Shown here: positions 25,128 through 36,921 of the stretch, one piece after another
How the letters are laid out: each line of letters opens with the position of its first letter
Numbering within the stretch: position 1 is the stretch's first letter
From: Berberis thunbergii
Taxonomy: Eukaryota; Streptophyta; Magnoliopsida; Ranunculales; Berberidaceae
DNA length: 64,000 nucleotides
NCBI GenBank assembly: GCA_003290165.1
Contig: QNQO01000199.1
Location: 372,001-436,000 of the forward strand
Direction of reading: 5' to 3'
Position numbers and translations under genes: made by a program
Notes under the pieces: model-generated
The model's database searches: none
What the model was told of the DNA's origin: nothing
The model's input: the letters and a program-made list of their open reading frames with translations, nothing else

Positions 25128-25851
25128 TTCTAAAAATCGGTCTAGGCGGCCGCCTAGGCGCTAGAAGGTGGAAAACCGCCCAGATTAATGGCTGGGCGGG
25201 CTGTCTGGGCGGCTGGGCGGGCTGGGCGGGTCTAGGCGGGTCTGGGCGGCCTAGGCGGGGTCTAGGCGGCCTAGGCGGACTCTAGGCGGTCTGGGCGATT
25301 TTTATTTTTTTTTAATTTTTTTAATTTTTTTAAAATTTTTAATATGGCTAATTGTGTTCTTATTTTATTTTATTTCCTACTTTTTAATAATAAACTATTT
25401 AATTATTTTTTATTCAGTATATGTCTAAATGTAGCAAATGATGATTACTTAATGGAATTCTCGAATGATCTGTCGGTACCAATTTTACTAATGTAGATTT
25501 TATCAAATATAACTGAGGTTATTTATGCAATTTGAAGAAAAATAAAAGAGTACACATTCAAATTTATATAAAGTACTCATCATGACCAACTTCAGTCATT
25601 TGAGTTTTAATAAATTTTGTTTACTATTGGTAATTTTTCATGTTTTTAAATTTTGCATATATATACTGGCATTAAATTGGATGTAATTGATAATGTATTA
25701 TGCTTAACTTTTGTAAATTATTAAATTAATAATACAAAACCTAAGACCGCCTAGGTGCCGCCTAGGCGCCCGCCTAGGCACCCGCCTAGGCCCCTGGGCG
25801 CTAGGCACCAGCTCGCCGCCCGCCCAGCGCCTAGCGATTTTTAGAACACTG
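25123..25851. mobile_element. GC-rich-ended MITE
   Basis: A 729-bp element starting CAATGTTCTAAAAATCG and ending CGATTTTTAGAACACTG, a 17-bp inverted pair with one mismatch. Both subterminal regions (about 25140-25300 and 25740-25835) are strongly GC-rich with repeated TCTAGGCGG / CCGCCTAGG units. The centre is AT-rich. It lies in a TA-dinucleotide run on both sides, so the target duplication cannot be measured. No coding capacity. Confidence 0.8.
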
Positions 25852-26293
25852 TATATATATATATATATTTTATGATACATGATACATTTTGACACATGCA
25901 TCTTAAATTTAAGTTTCCAATACATGATACAATGTAAACTATCGGTATCACCATCTTCTGAATTGCAATTTATAGTAATAGCAAAACAGAAGCCATGCTC
26001 CTGAAGATGTTTGAAGTTATGTTCAAGATCATGTGCTGTTGTCGAAATAAAATAAGTCGGATTTCATTCACAAAAACAAGGACTGAAGATGAGAGAGAAG
26101 TAAAAAAAAAAACAGAAACTAGGTCAAAATAATAGAAGTAAAAAGATAGTCAACAATTCATGCATCCTAAAATATGATAGTCAACAATTCATGCATCCTA
26201 AAATATGATTACGACCCACTGGAGTATAAGAAACACAAGGATTATTTTGGAATCTGGGGGAAATCAAACATTTCCAAGAAAAAGAAAAAGGAG

Positions 26294-26330
<37 letters not shown>

Positions 26331-26775
26331 AGAAGATAGGCTTGCTGTAATCAACAGAAAATCATCTGATGCCAATGAGCTAACTGCTGCAGGCAGAAGC
26401 AATACTTGATATGATGAGGGGTCCTGGCTAAGACAGGCAACAAAGAAGGGTGGCACCACAACTAAGAGAGAATATATACGTTGAAGGGTATAAAACAAAG
26501 AGGAAGCACAACTAAAGATTTGAGGAATTGAAGCTGCAATTTGAAGGAATGATTATCTGCTCAGCTTATCAAACAAATCTCTGTTTCAAATATCAAAGAT
26601 GACGATCATGATCATGCTGAAAAGTTCTATTTACCTGAAAAACTTAACACAGGCATCATGTTGAATCTGTTTTGAGGATACCAACTCTTCTCGCAATTGT
26701 ATTTGTGTAGCACTTATCTCTCACAAGTAAAGAAAAAGCTTTATCAAGCAAAAAGAGGGAGACACAAAGGAAAAG
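25852..26775. other. Intron sequence with a long A-run
   Basis: Includes a direct repeat GATAGTCAACAATTCATGCATCC-type unit near 26140-26210 (two copies about 30 bp apart) and an uninterrupted A-run at about 26289-26329. No gene resemblance. Confidence 0.4.
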
Positions 26776-27069
26776 TGATGTAATATTGGGTTATTTTTGT
26801 ATTTATTTTATTATTGGGGAAGTCCATGTTAAGGCCAAACTAGGAGCACAGAGTCTAATTAAAAATAGGGATTTCATTCAAGTAGGAGTTAGAGTTTCTA
26901 TTTTGTTTAAGAAAATGTTTGCTTAGCAAGCTTAGGTCAATTATAAATTAAGCCCATTGGCTAATGTAATAAACAAATGTGTTGAACTTTGAGAATTAAT
27001 TGAATTTGTTAAACTTTGACAAATACAAGTTTCGATGTTTTAGTTTGTAAGCTTCTTTCGAACCTATCA
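26776..27069 (+). repeat. Left LTR of the non-coding LTR element
   Basis: 294 bp, starts TGATGTAATATTGGG and ends AACCTATCA. It aligns along its length with 29202-29452, with small indels. Confidence 0.85.
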
Positions 27070-29201
27070 ATTTGATATCAGAGCAGTAAAATCTTGGAGA
27101 AATATGTTGCAAAAAGTCACATTTGATTGGGAGAAACCACCCGTATTTGATATGTACGAAGGGTATACGATTATTTGAAAGTTTTGCATTGTGAGGCCAA
27201 AACACATTACAAAATTTTTACAGATTTTCATGTCAAAGAAAATTTGCAAATTGAAGAAGTTCACAAGATAGGGGTGGTTGTGGAGAACCTAATTTCCCCA
27301 GGTCTTGAAGTCGAGAATTGAGTGTAACACAAAATTCCATGGTTTTTGCTCGAAATCAGAAAATTAACAAATTTTTTGTTGAAAACCCTAGAACCCCAAA
27401 TACCCAAAGTAGAAGAAAAAAGATAAGATAAAGAAGGTTTTGGTCGTGAGAAACAATTTGGGTTGGGTTATGGGCACCCTAAACATTTCAATATGTCACC
27501 AAAGACCATGCTATTTGCAGCCTCATGCATCTATTTGCACCACCACATGCTTGCCATTCCTCTTTTAATGAGGACTGTTCTATTCACCACAACTAGATCT
27601 TGTCTGTACCATCGCATAGTCGGATTTCCGATTCAATTTGGCGTAGCTTTGAGGCTCAATTTGAAAAGAGGTTTGTGCGCAAAAATATTAAAATTTTGCA
27701 GTGGATATCTTGTGCGAATAGGGTTCATGTGGGATATTATTTTTGGCTATAATGTTTGTTTTGATTTTTCATGTTACGAGCAATTATCAAGGAAAAACCG
27801 AGGTCGACTATTAGTGAAACACTTTTCAAATATATCATCCTCAACAGTGTTAGTGAATCGTAAATCGTATTGTAAATCGTAACGTGTAAGATTTAGATTT
27901 AATCGTAAATCGTAAGATTTTTTAATTATAACATATATATTATATATGTTACATATTATATACATATTTTTGCCTTCATTTTGGAATTTATCATTTTTTA
28001 CTTACATTCTCTATAGTCTTTACAGGTTCCAAAATTACCTGAAACTCGAAGTGTATTCAGCTTGATCAAGTACAAAAGTGGGGTAAATAGATGTGGCAAG
28101 TGCGAATGAGATGACCATTAGAACAACCATTGTGATTAAGAAGAGAAATTGTTAGAATGAAGATGAATGAATGTAATCAAAGTTCAACTTTGCTTTAATG
28201 ATGAAGAATTACTAAAGAATTGATCAGTTTCCATAGATTGTTATTTGTGCAGAATATTGTTTTTATTAAGTTTTTTTGAAAATTCTAGAAAAACAAACAA
28301 AATACAGTAGAAAAAAAGTGGAATTTATGTGCCAAAAAGTAAAAAACTATGGAAGAAGTTAAGAAAATATCACTTGTTTGGTGGTAGACATTGAAGTAGA
28401 AGACTTTTTATGGAAAAGTTAGGTTTATAAGATTTTTTTTTTTCTTGAGAAAAACTAAGATAAAGCTAGGTTTACAAAAGTTTAATGGGAAAAGTTTTGG
28501 GGATTGGTTTTGACTCTAGAAAATAAGGTTTTAAGAATAATTTTATGTTTCTTTAAGGGTTAATTAATAATAACTAATAAAAAATATTTGTTTAGGGGTC
28601 CAAAAAGAAGTTCTCTCAAGTCTCAAACACAAACAATTTATTCTCTTAAGTCTCAAACACAAAAAGAAAACAAAACACACAGCAGAGTTCTCTCAATTCT
28701 CAAACACAAAAAGAAAACAAACGTGACGGGAAGAAATGGCTAACAGTATGAGGCGAAAACAACTAATTATTCAACAATTGGTCGAATATACTCCTTCAAC
28801 AATCGGTCAAAACAGCTTATTCTTAACCAATATGAGGCAAAAACAGCTCGAGAAAGAGCAAATCTGAGCGAATCTAAGCTAGATATGAGGGATTGGCCTC
28901 GAGAAGCAGTGGATCTGAGCCGGAGCTGAGGGAAAGAGCTCGTGTTGGAGCGGATCTTAGCCTGATCTGAGCCGGTAAGTATCTGATTATTGATCTTCTT
29001 ATTCCCTTTCTTTGTTTTTTTTCCTCTATTGGATTACTTCCCTTTCGACGAAAGAGTAAAAAATCGATCGATTGTCGCTCAATCGCGCTTTAGCGATTTC
29101 ATTCCTGAATGGGTGAAATTCGATTTGTTTCGCGATTTTAACCGATACATACAACACTGATCCTCAAAGCTTAAGGATGAACTTTTTGAAGTGGGAGAGA
29201 A

Positions 29202-29452
29202 TGATGTAATATTAGGTTATTTTTGTATTTATTTTATTATTGGGTAAGTTCATGTTAAGGCCCAGCTAGAAGTACGAGCCCAATTAGAATTAGGGATTCA
29301 ATTCAAGTACGAGTTAGGGTTTCTATGTTGTTAGGAAAATACTTATTTGACTAGCAAATGTAATATACAGTTGTGTTGAATTTTGAGAATTAATTACTTT
29401 GACAAATACAAATTTCGATGTTTTAATTTGTAAGCTTTCGCTGAACCTATCA
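29202..29452 (+). repeat. Right LTR of the non-coding LTR element
   Basis: 251 bp, starts TGATGTAATATTAGG and ends AACCTATCA. It is shorter than the left LTR because of internal deletions (for example around 29350). Confidence 0.85.
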
Positions 29453-29457
29453 AAAAG

Positions 29458-30999
29458 TGACCAAGCATAGGAGGTTAAACATGAGAAAAAGGTGACTCAA
29501 TATTTGAGGATCAAAGGAAACAAAAAGGTTCCTAATAAACACAAGCATGCACGATTGACCTAGTGTAGTAGCGGAATTTTTAGAAACATGGCCTAAGTGT
29601 TGCAAGTCATTCAACCAAAGATTGACAAATCGGGTGAATCACTCCATTAATAAATATACTAGGACCTAGAGACCGTTTTCATTGGCTTGAGCGAAGACTT
29701 GGTAATTTTTTGGTCAATTTACAATTTTTTTTTCAATGTAGAGCTTACAGGAATCCACCCTTTTTATTAAAAAAAAAAAAAAAAATCATAGGACCCTCAG
29801 TAAGAGAACAAAGAAAATTGAGAAAAACTTACCAAAGCAACACCAACAAAAAGACATTCACTTCCCAATCAGCTAGGTTGGGCTCATGGACCAAAGCAAC
29901 ACATTCACAACAGATAAACACACCAAGGAATTCACTATCTCAATTAAACAAAATCTACATTAAGGTAATTATCTAGGTCTCTAGATATTTCTATTCCCTA
30001 CACTGGTATTGCTTGAGGAGGTTGTGTCTCCTCATCTCTAACCTTGCATGTCAACTCACAATCATCTTTATTGAGTAAAAAACTCATCTTTTGTACTATA
30101 AGTTGCAAAATCCAAGATAAAATTCCCACTGCCAGTTCATCATTATCTTCGCTTTCATACTCATAATCACTACTTTCGTGACTTCCGCTACTTTCATAAT
30201 TATCCTCTTGAATGACCTCATTTGGTTCATCCCTAGTTGAATTTGATTCAGAGGTTTTACACTGCTATTTTTCTTGTTTGGTATAGCTCACATTATTGAG
30301 AAGGGGTTCAACTTCACTTGAGTAAATGTCATGCAAGCCTTTTTTACTAACATTTACCACAGAATATCTGAATTTTTCATTGTTTTTCTTCTCTTAAGTG
30401 TGCCATGCCAAGAGTTCAAAAGGATTGTCCATGGATGGGTTTAGTTGCTTGTACCATTTCCTGGTTTTGTGTATATTTGCTTTGTCTTTTGTGTTCATTC
30501 TCTTAATTTTTAAATAGAACTATCTGGTTGGCCAATGTGGAGTCAGTCAAAAAGAAGAATGGAAAAAAATATGGATTTGTTGGATATCTGTGAAATGAAC
30601 AAAGCATGTCGAAAAGATGACTTTCCACCCCCAAATATGCATCTACGGACTAACCAGTTGGCAAAAGTTGGATGGATACTGCAGTTATAACCAGCTCAAA
30701 ATAGCTATGTTTTGAAAATAAAAGTTTATGCACTCCTGTGGCTATTTTGCTATGCAGTTATGCCACTTGGGCCGAAAAATGCAGGAGCGGGCTATTGAGG
30801 AGAAATTACAGCGATTTGGTTTAACATTTTGCGTAATGAGTTTGATGATACTTTGATGATCTAGTATTTCACTCATCTTCTAGAAGTGAGCACACAGAGC
30901 GTTGGGAAAGGGTTTTTGAGCATCCTGAGCCAACATCGTTAAAAGCTCATCAGTTTCAATGTGCTTTTGGAGTTTGTTCCCAAAAATTCTCTGGTTTTG
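29458..30999. other. Intron sequence, no gene recognised
   Basis: A minus-strand acidic/Ser-rich stretch around 30130-30260 and a KWYKQLNPSMDNPFELLAW-like stretch near 30470-30400 might be decayed retroelement gag-like sequence, possibly linked to the RT scrap downstream. The strand disagrees with that scrap, so the link is weak. Confidence 0.3.
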
Positions 31000-31920
31000 C
31001 GGTTAAGCTTAAGCACTATGGTATCGAGATGATCCATAGAAGCTTAATGCTATTCAAGAGATGCCGCATTCCACCAAGCACCAATCTCAAACAAATCCAG
31101 AGTTGACATGGAAAGTGCTCACATATTTTCAAAGAACTTTTCCAAACTTCTCTGCCAAACAGTCTGACGAAGAAAAGATTTGCATTTGATTGGTCTAACG
31201 AATGTAAAAAAACTTTTAAAGATATCAAAGAAGAACTACTGAAGCCACCAACACTTATGGTACCCTTCAAAGAGACTAATTTCTCAATAAGATGATAGCG
31301 CCGTAGTGGCCTGGATGATACTTAAGCAACGTGTTACAGCCAGCAGAGATGCCAGAATGGAAAACTTATGTTTGGCCCCCTGTGTTTGAGACCCAATAGT
31401 AGCTGCATTATTAGAACATCAAGTGATCTTCAGGAAAATAAAATGATCCAGAAATTTTTTTATCGAGTCAGCCTCCCTTATCTGGAAAATTAGCAAGGTG
31501 GTCACAAAAATTGAGTGATTTTCTATTGTTCTAAGAGCCAGAGATCGGTTCAAGGTCAAGCCTGGGCTGATTGGTATACAGAGTACCCTTTGAATGAAAT
31601 AGAGTTAATGACAAATTTTTCAGACGAGAATGTTTTTGAAGTTTCAGTTTCGAATGATGATCTATGGGAAATGGACTTCGATGCCTGCCCAAGGACAGTT
31701 CCGTATGGGCATGGACCTAAGTAAATGGAACAAGTTCTTGATGGAGGAGTGGGCACTGTTTTTTTTTGTCCATGAAATAAGTTCTTAAGACAATGAGGTT
31801 TTATAGTTTTCAAGCTAGCCTTCAGGTGAACAAATAATACAGCTGAATATGAAGCAATAGTGGTCAAGGATCAATGACAACTCTCAATTAGTTGTGTCAA
31901 GCTACTGAAGAAGACTTCTT
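31000..31920 (+). pseudogene. Ty3/gypsy reverse transcriptase-RNase H scrap
   Basis: Plus strand, many frame breaks. YGIEMIHRKLNAIQEMP corresponds to the end of the RT palm/thumb, FAFDWSNECKKTFKDIKEEL and KPPTLMVPF to the RT-RNase H connection, SVQGQAWADW and NDDLWEMDFDA to the start of the archaeal-type RNase H seen in Tat/Athila-like gypsy elements, and NTAEYEAI to its conserved Glu region. It is an old fragment in Pumilio intron 2 with no LTRs attached. Confidence 0.65.
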
Positions 31921-32266
31921 AATGCATTGTAAAAAGAACAATTGAAATTGAAAATAAAAAGTAAAATACCATTTCTGCGTTTGACAAGGGAAACATAAAA
32001 AATAAAAATAAACTACTGCAGTTTTCTTAGAAGTTGTACATGGTGTATCGTTGATATCTAATTATTGTACTTCCTCAAATTGGTTTAAGGAAGAAGGTCG
32101 CGACATGAAAGTAATACAATATCCAAGAGTAGAAGATAAAAAAGGAAGATATAGTTCAGCACGGATAACAAATAGATAAGTATGGACAGTTCAGAACTAA
32201 GCATTTAACTAACAAAATCTCCAAAGACTAAAATTAGTATTAGTTATAAACCATATCATTTTGTAC

Positions 32267-32429
32267 CTTGTTATCTTCATTGCCAAGGCATTTCAAACAA
32301 TACAGGATTACATGATTCCCATTCAAGTCCAAGATGAGATCAAGAAATCCAGGTTTAAGAGCAGAGATAACAAGCGAAATGTGATGCCGCATTTTGAGAG
32401 TCTGAATTAACTTCTGCACAGTACATGTC
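32267..32429 (-). pseudogene. Pumilio exon 2 (PUF repeats 3-4)
   Basis: Open exon with AG acceptor and GT donor, encoding VQKLIQTLKMRHHISLVI and LDLNGNHVILYCLKCLGNED. In intact relatives the RNA-contacting triplets here are Arg/Gln and Asn/Gln. Here repeat 3 has Cys for Arg (TCTVQ) and repeat 4 has Leu for Gln (NHVIL), so base recognition would be altered even if translated. Confidence 0.8.
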
Positions 32430-32527
32430 CTGAAAACATAACTATGTTAAAAGCAGTACAGAAACATATGAAACTTACAAGAGTGTCTATAATTGAGGAA
32501 AAGAATATTCAACATATGTTGGATAAC

Positions 32528-33299
32528 CCATGCATATTTAGAGAGATTTTGATAAGTTCACCAGGTTCACTTGTTACCATGAGAAGAATCTGCATTCTTT
32601 GTTCTTCATTGCACACATCCAACAACTTCTGTACAAGGTAATTCCCAAAGGGGTTCATCATAAGTTTCGGCACATGACTGATGATCTCCTGAATTATCAT
32701 TTGTACAGCTTGTGGTGTTCCTTCGTCAAACTTCTGTTGTAAGAACCGGCACCCATGTTGATCTTTTGCCATGTAGTAAATTTGACCTTGGAGATCCAAC
32801 AAAGAATGATGCTTAGTTGGGAGAGACATGAGACTGCATATGTTAGGATTATTACCAACTTTGCGATTTTCCAAGGGAACTCCTCTAGAACAATATTGAC
32901 CATCAAACTTGAAACTTTTGTTCTGTAAGTGAGACGTGACAATCTCACTGGATTCTGTGGAAAAATCACATTTGTTATTTATCACATACCTTAAACTTTT
33001 TCCTCGAATTATTAAGTTATCCTCACGATGAACAGCTTCAAGGTCACATACAACTTTCCTTTTTTCTTGATATAAGAGATTGAGGCGTCAAACCATTTTT
33101 GGTCCCTCTTGCACCAGTCTTTGGAATGTTATGGCAAGGGGACCTTTCCAAACCCAAAGAGACATTTGGCAGCATCATTGAGGAGAACCATAGCTAGTAT
33201 AATCCTCTGGTTGTCTGATAAACTCCATATGATTTTGCTGACGACCCTGAACTCTTCTACCACTACAATATTAACTAAAAGCACCATCCACATTGTGCT
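32528..33299 (-). pseudogene. Pumilio exon 1, 3' half with PUF repeats 1-2
   Basis: Continues exon 1 on the far side of the Copia element: NVDGAFS, TAA, then GRRVQGRQQNHMEFIRQPED, further stops, then RLNLLYQEKRKVVCDLEAVH and a clean open frame (32985-32528). The open part contains repeat 1 (DQHGCRFLQQ) and repeat 2 (NPFGNYLVQKLL). The exon ends CATGG|GTTATC, phase 2, matching exon 2. Confidence 0.82.
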
Positions 33300-33304
33300 G
33301 AAAA

Positions 33305-33692
33305 TGTTGGGAGATTTGAGAAGAACTGGAACTTAAGAAAGACAAATTTTATTAATCTCTCAAAAGTCTCTTACAACTTCACACCTTTACTATGCTCACA
33401 ACACTCACTACTACACTTGAGCTTGTTTGCTCCTTGATGCCTACACCTTACAACCTATCCCCTATTTATAGTAGTTCTAAGAAGGTGGGAGGATTCTAGA
33501 GAAACAATCTCAACCACACATTTTTGCTTCTCTAGAACTCTCTCAAATGTCTAGAATATTATGAGGGTGTAGAATTCTCTAGACATTGAACCATCTAGAG
33601 AATACCCATGATCTTCTAGATAAAGGGTTTGGGCTTTAACTTTTGGGCTTTAGGCTTTAAACATTTGGAATAGTTAGTGATGATTTTCAACA
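33305..33692 (-). repeat. Copia 3' LTR
   Basis: 388 bp, TGTTGGGAGATTTGAG to TTTTCAACA on plus. In the first 205 bp about 14 differences from the other LTR were counted by eye, so the insertion is not recent. Confidence 0.9.
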
Positions 33693-36138
33693 CTCCCCCT
33701 CATCACTAACTCCGTTGAAGATCATGCCAAGTTGTCTTCGAAAGTCTCCGAACTTTGTCGTGCCAAGTCCCTTAATGAATATATTTGCTACTTGGTTATC
33801 CGTCTTGGTTGTTTGCATCTCTATCTCTCCTTGAAGTACCTTCTCTCTAATGTAGTGGTAGTGAACCTCTACGTGCTTTACCCTTGCATGGAACATCGGA
33901 TTTTCAACTAAACGTATTGCAGGCTGATTATCACAATGCAATGGTATTGCATAATCGACTAGCTGGTGAAGGTCCTTCATTAGTTGTACTAGCCAAGTAT
34001 TTTCCTGTGCTGCCATAGTTGATGTTCTGTACTCCGCTTATGTAGTTGAGAGAGATATTGTTGGTTGTCTCTTGCTACACCAAATGACTACTCCTGAACC
34101 AAGACTAAACACGTATCCTAAAGTCGATCTCCTTGTGTCATGATCTCCAGCATAATCCGCATCGCAGTAGCCAACCATTTTGCATTCCTCATCTTTCTTG
34201 TATAGAATTCCAATGCCAGTGGTACCTTTCACATACCTTAGGATTCTGCAAACTGCTTCGAGATGAGGCTTCTTCAGTTTCTGCATGAACCGACTTGCTA
34301 TTCCAACTGCGTAGGGTATGTCTGGCCATGTGAGGGTTAAGTAGATTAGGCTCCTGACGAGCTGGCGATACATTGTTGTATCTTCCAAGTCTTTTCCTTT
34401 ATCAGCACATAACTTAGCATTGGTTTCCATCGGTGTTGAGGTTGGTTTACACTCAAGCATCCCGTACTTCTTTAATAAATCTCGAGCATATTTCTGCTGG
34501 CAAAGAAATAAGCCTCTGTCACTTCGTTCTATCTCAAGTCCTAGGTAGTGTCTTAATTCTCCTAACTCCTTCATTTGGAAGCGGACCGCCAGGTTTCTTC
34601 GTACTCTTTGAATCTCTTCTGTATCATTTTCAGTGACAATCAGATCATCTACGTATACTAGCACTATTGCTAGTTTTCCTTCCTGGGATTTGATAAATAG
34701 GCTGGAGTCTGAATGTGCAACTGAGTAACCGCTTTGAACTAAGAACTCCGCTATCTTCCCGTACCAGACCCTTGGTGTTTGCTTCAGTCCGTACAATGCC
34801 TTTTTTAGCTTGCAAACATAGTTTTGTTGGGTTTTACACTCAAAACCCCTCGGTTGTTCCATATATATTTATCGGTCAATTTCACCGTGTAGGAACGCGT
34901 TCTTCACATCCATTTGCCATAGTTTCCAAGATTTATTTGCTGCTAGTGAAAGTAGAACCCTGACCGTAGTAATCTTGGCTACTGGACTGAATGTTTCATC
35001 GTAGTCCAGCCCATATTGATGTGAGAACCCTCGAGCTACCAATCGAGCCTTGTACCGTTCTATCGAGCCATCAGAACGAGCCTTTATCTTGTAGACCCAT
35101 TTACATGATATGGGCTTTACATCCTTTGGTTTTGGTACCAAGTCCCAAGTTTGATTTTGCTCCAGGGCTTGGATTTCTTCTTCCATTGCATTTCTCCATT
35201 CCAGACTCTGAGATGCTTCTTCAAATGTTGCGGGCTCCTTAATGTTGTGCTCTTCAGTCACAACATTTGCATACTTTGGATTGGGCTTGCGTTGTCTAGT
35301 TGTCCTTCTTAGCTGTTGGCCCACATCTTCTTCACTTTCTTGAACTTCTTCTAGTGTTCTGATAAATATACCAATCTGCCATGGGCTTGAAGATGTACTT
35401 GGTGTTTTGGGTGAGTTTGGTCGTACTCCTTCATCATTTGCAGGTGATGACTCATTTTCCTGCATTTCCTCTTGTAGACTTTTGGAGTTTGGCAGAAGTA
35501 GTTGTTGTGTAGACCACCACGATGAAGCTTCGTCAAACACCACGTTCCTTGATGTATAACACCGCCCAGTTGTAGGATTGCAACATTTCCACCATTTTCT
35601 TTTACTGACGTATCCCACAAAGATGCAACGAATAGCCTTCTTATCGAACTTACTTCTTCGGTGATCAGACACGAACACGTAGCACACACATCCGAATACT
35701 CGAAAGTGACTCACCGTAGGCTTGGTATGCCATAACTTTTGGAACGGTGAAAGGAAATCTAGTTTTGCTTGTGGCAGCCTGTTGATAACATGGGTTGCAG
35801 TCTTCATACACTTGACCCAAAAACGACTCGGTACATTCTTCGCATGCAGCATACTTCGACATATCTCTGCCAAATGTTGGTTCTTCCTTTCAGCTATGCC
35901 ATTTTGTTGAGGGGTGCCTGGACATGTTAGTTGCCTCCTGATTTTACATTCTTTCAGGAAGTTGGTAAATTCATCCGAAGTGTATTCTCCACCATTATCG
36001 GTATGCAGGCATTTGATCTTCTTTCCTACTTTGCATTCGATGTCCTCCTTAAATGCCTTAAATATGTCGAGAACTTCTGATTTTTCCTTCAGAAAGTAAA
36101 CCCACACGTACCTTGAAAAATCATCAATAAAGGTCACC
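33693..36138 (-). pseudogene. Copia integrase remainder, reverse transcriptase and RNase H
   Basis: Minus strand. The integrase core resumes at 36138 with [19 protein letters not shown] and [14 protein letters not shown] linker follows, then RT ([51 protein letters not shown]). After a TAG, 34862-34038 continues RT with [18 protein letters not shown] and the catalytic [10 protein letters not shown], then RNase H ([15 protein letters not shown]). A second stop at about 34037 precedes the last part (HCDNQPAIRLVENPMFHARV), ending near 33693. Only two in-frame stops and no obvious frameshift occur in 2.4 kb, so this half is better preserved than gag. Confidence 0.9.
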
Positions 36139-36169
36139 ATGCACTACACCAAAAACCCCCATTAGCAAC

Positions 36170-36530
36170 GGTTCTATACCGTGGGCGTAACCCATTGCCA
36201 CGGCTAAGAGCCGTGGGCTACAGAGGCGTCGCGAAATTCTTTGTAACGGCTATAAACCGTTGCTAAACATTGTAGCAACGGTTTTATGCTTGAATAGGAG
36301 TGGTGATTTTCAGCATTTAGCCACGATTTTAAACCGTTGCAAGAAGAATAGCAACGGTTTTTAGCCGTGGCAAAATAGCCACGGTTTTAAGCCGTGATAA
36401 AGTATGGATACTAGCAACGGTTTTAAACCGTGTCTAATTAAGTAGCAACGGTTTTAAGCCGTGGCTAACGCTAGCCACGGTTATAAGCCGTGGCAAGGTA
36501 GCCACGGTTTTTAGCCGTTGCAATAGTAAA
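36170..36530. repeat. CACTA left subterminal repeat array
   Basis: Dense array of AGCAACGGTTTTAAACCGTG-like and AGCCACGGTTTTAAGCCGTG-like units (CAACGG / CCGTTG half-sites in both orientations, many paired as small palindromes) spaced about 15-40 bp. In En/Spm elements such arrays bind the transposase-accessory protein; here this role is inferred. Confidence 0.88.
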
Positions 36531-36921
36531 TTTTTTTTTAATAATTTTTTTTTTCGCTATCAAATGACTTTCACCATCAAAGAATTAATTGAAATCATAA
36601 ATATTTCACCATCTGCAATTTCTTAAGTAGCCATTGCTACATCATTACTCTTACAACGATAGCTCAGGTGCCTGATCCTGGCCTGAGCGCAAAAAATCTA
36701 ATCCCACGAGTTTGTCAAATAGTTTTATAACATTACATGCTCTCAAAAGATCAAAATGGAAGAACCATAAGCTAGATTACACCATAGTGGGAAGAAAAAA
36801 TTGATAAGTATTGTATTGCAGCAAAAGCTCCAAACTGCCTACAACCAAGAGACAAACAGATTGGTTTACAAAATGAATGGAAATGTGACGATGGTCATGT
36901 ACTGGTTTAGAGTAGCAGAAG
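36531..36921. other. CACTA interior, no gene recognised
   Basis: AT-rich sequence between the left subterminal array and the end of the GDPD-like fragment; possibly its 3' UTR. Confidence 0.4.

Larger units (their letters stand above)
26776..29452 (+). mobile_element. Non-coding LTR retrotransposon (LARD/TRIM type)
   Basis: Two LTRs, 26776-27069 and 29202-29452, both TG...CA, flanked by a perfect 5-bp duplication AAAAG (26771-26775 and 29453-29457). Immediately after the left LTR lies a primer-binding site similar to the initiator-Met tRNA type (ATATCAGAGC). A purine tract (AAGTGGGAGAGAA) precedes the right LTR, so it is oriented plus. The 2.1-kb interior has no gag or pol resemblance, so it depends on another element's proteins. 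It sits in Pumilio intron 2. Confidence 0.88.

Noticed and set aside
25704..25925. Minus ORF with Arg/Gly-rich sequence
   Set aside because: Translation of GC-rich MITE repeats.
26181..26498. 105-codon minus ORF
   Set aside because: Built around the A-run (poly-Phe), no signal of a real gene.
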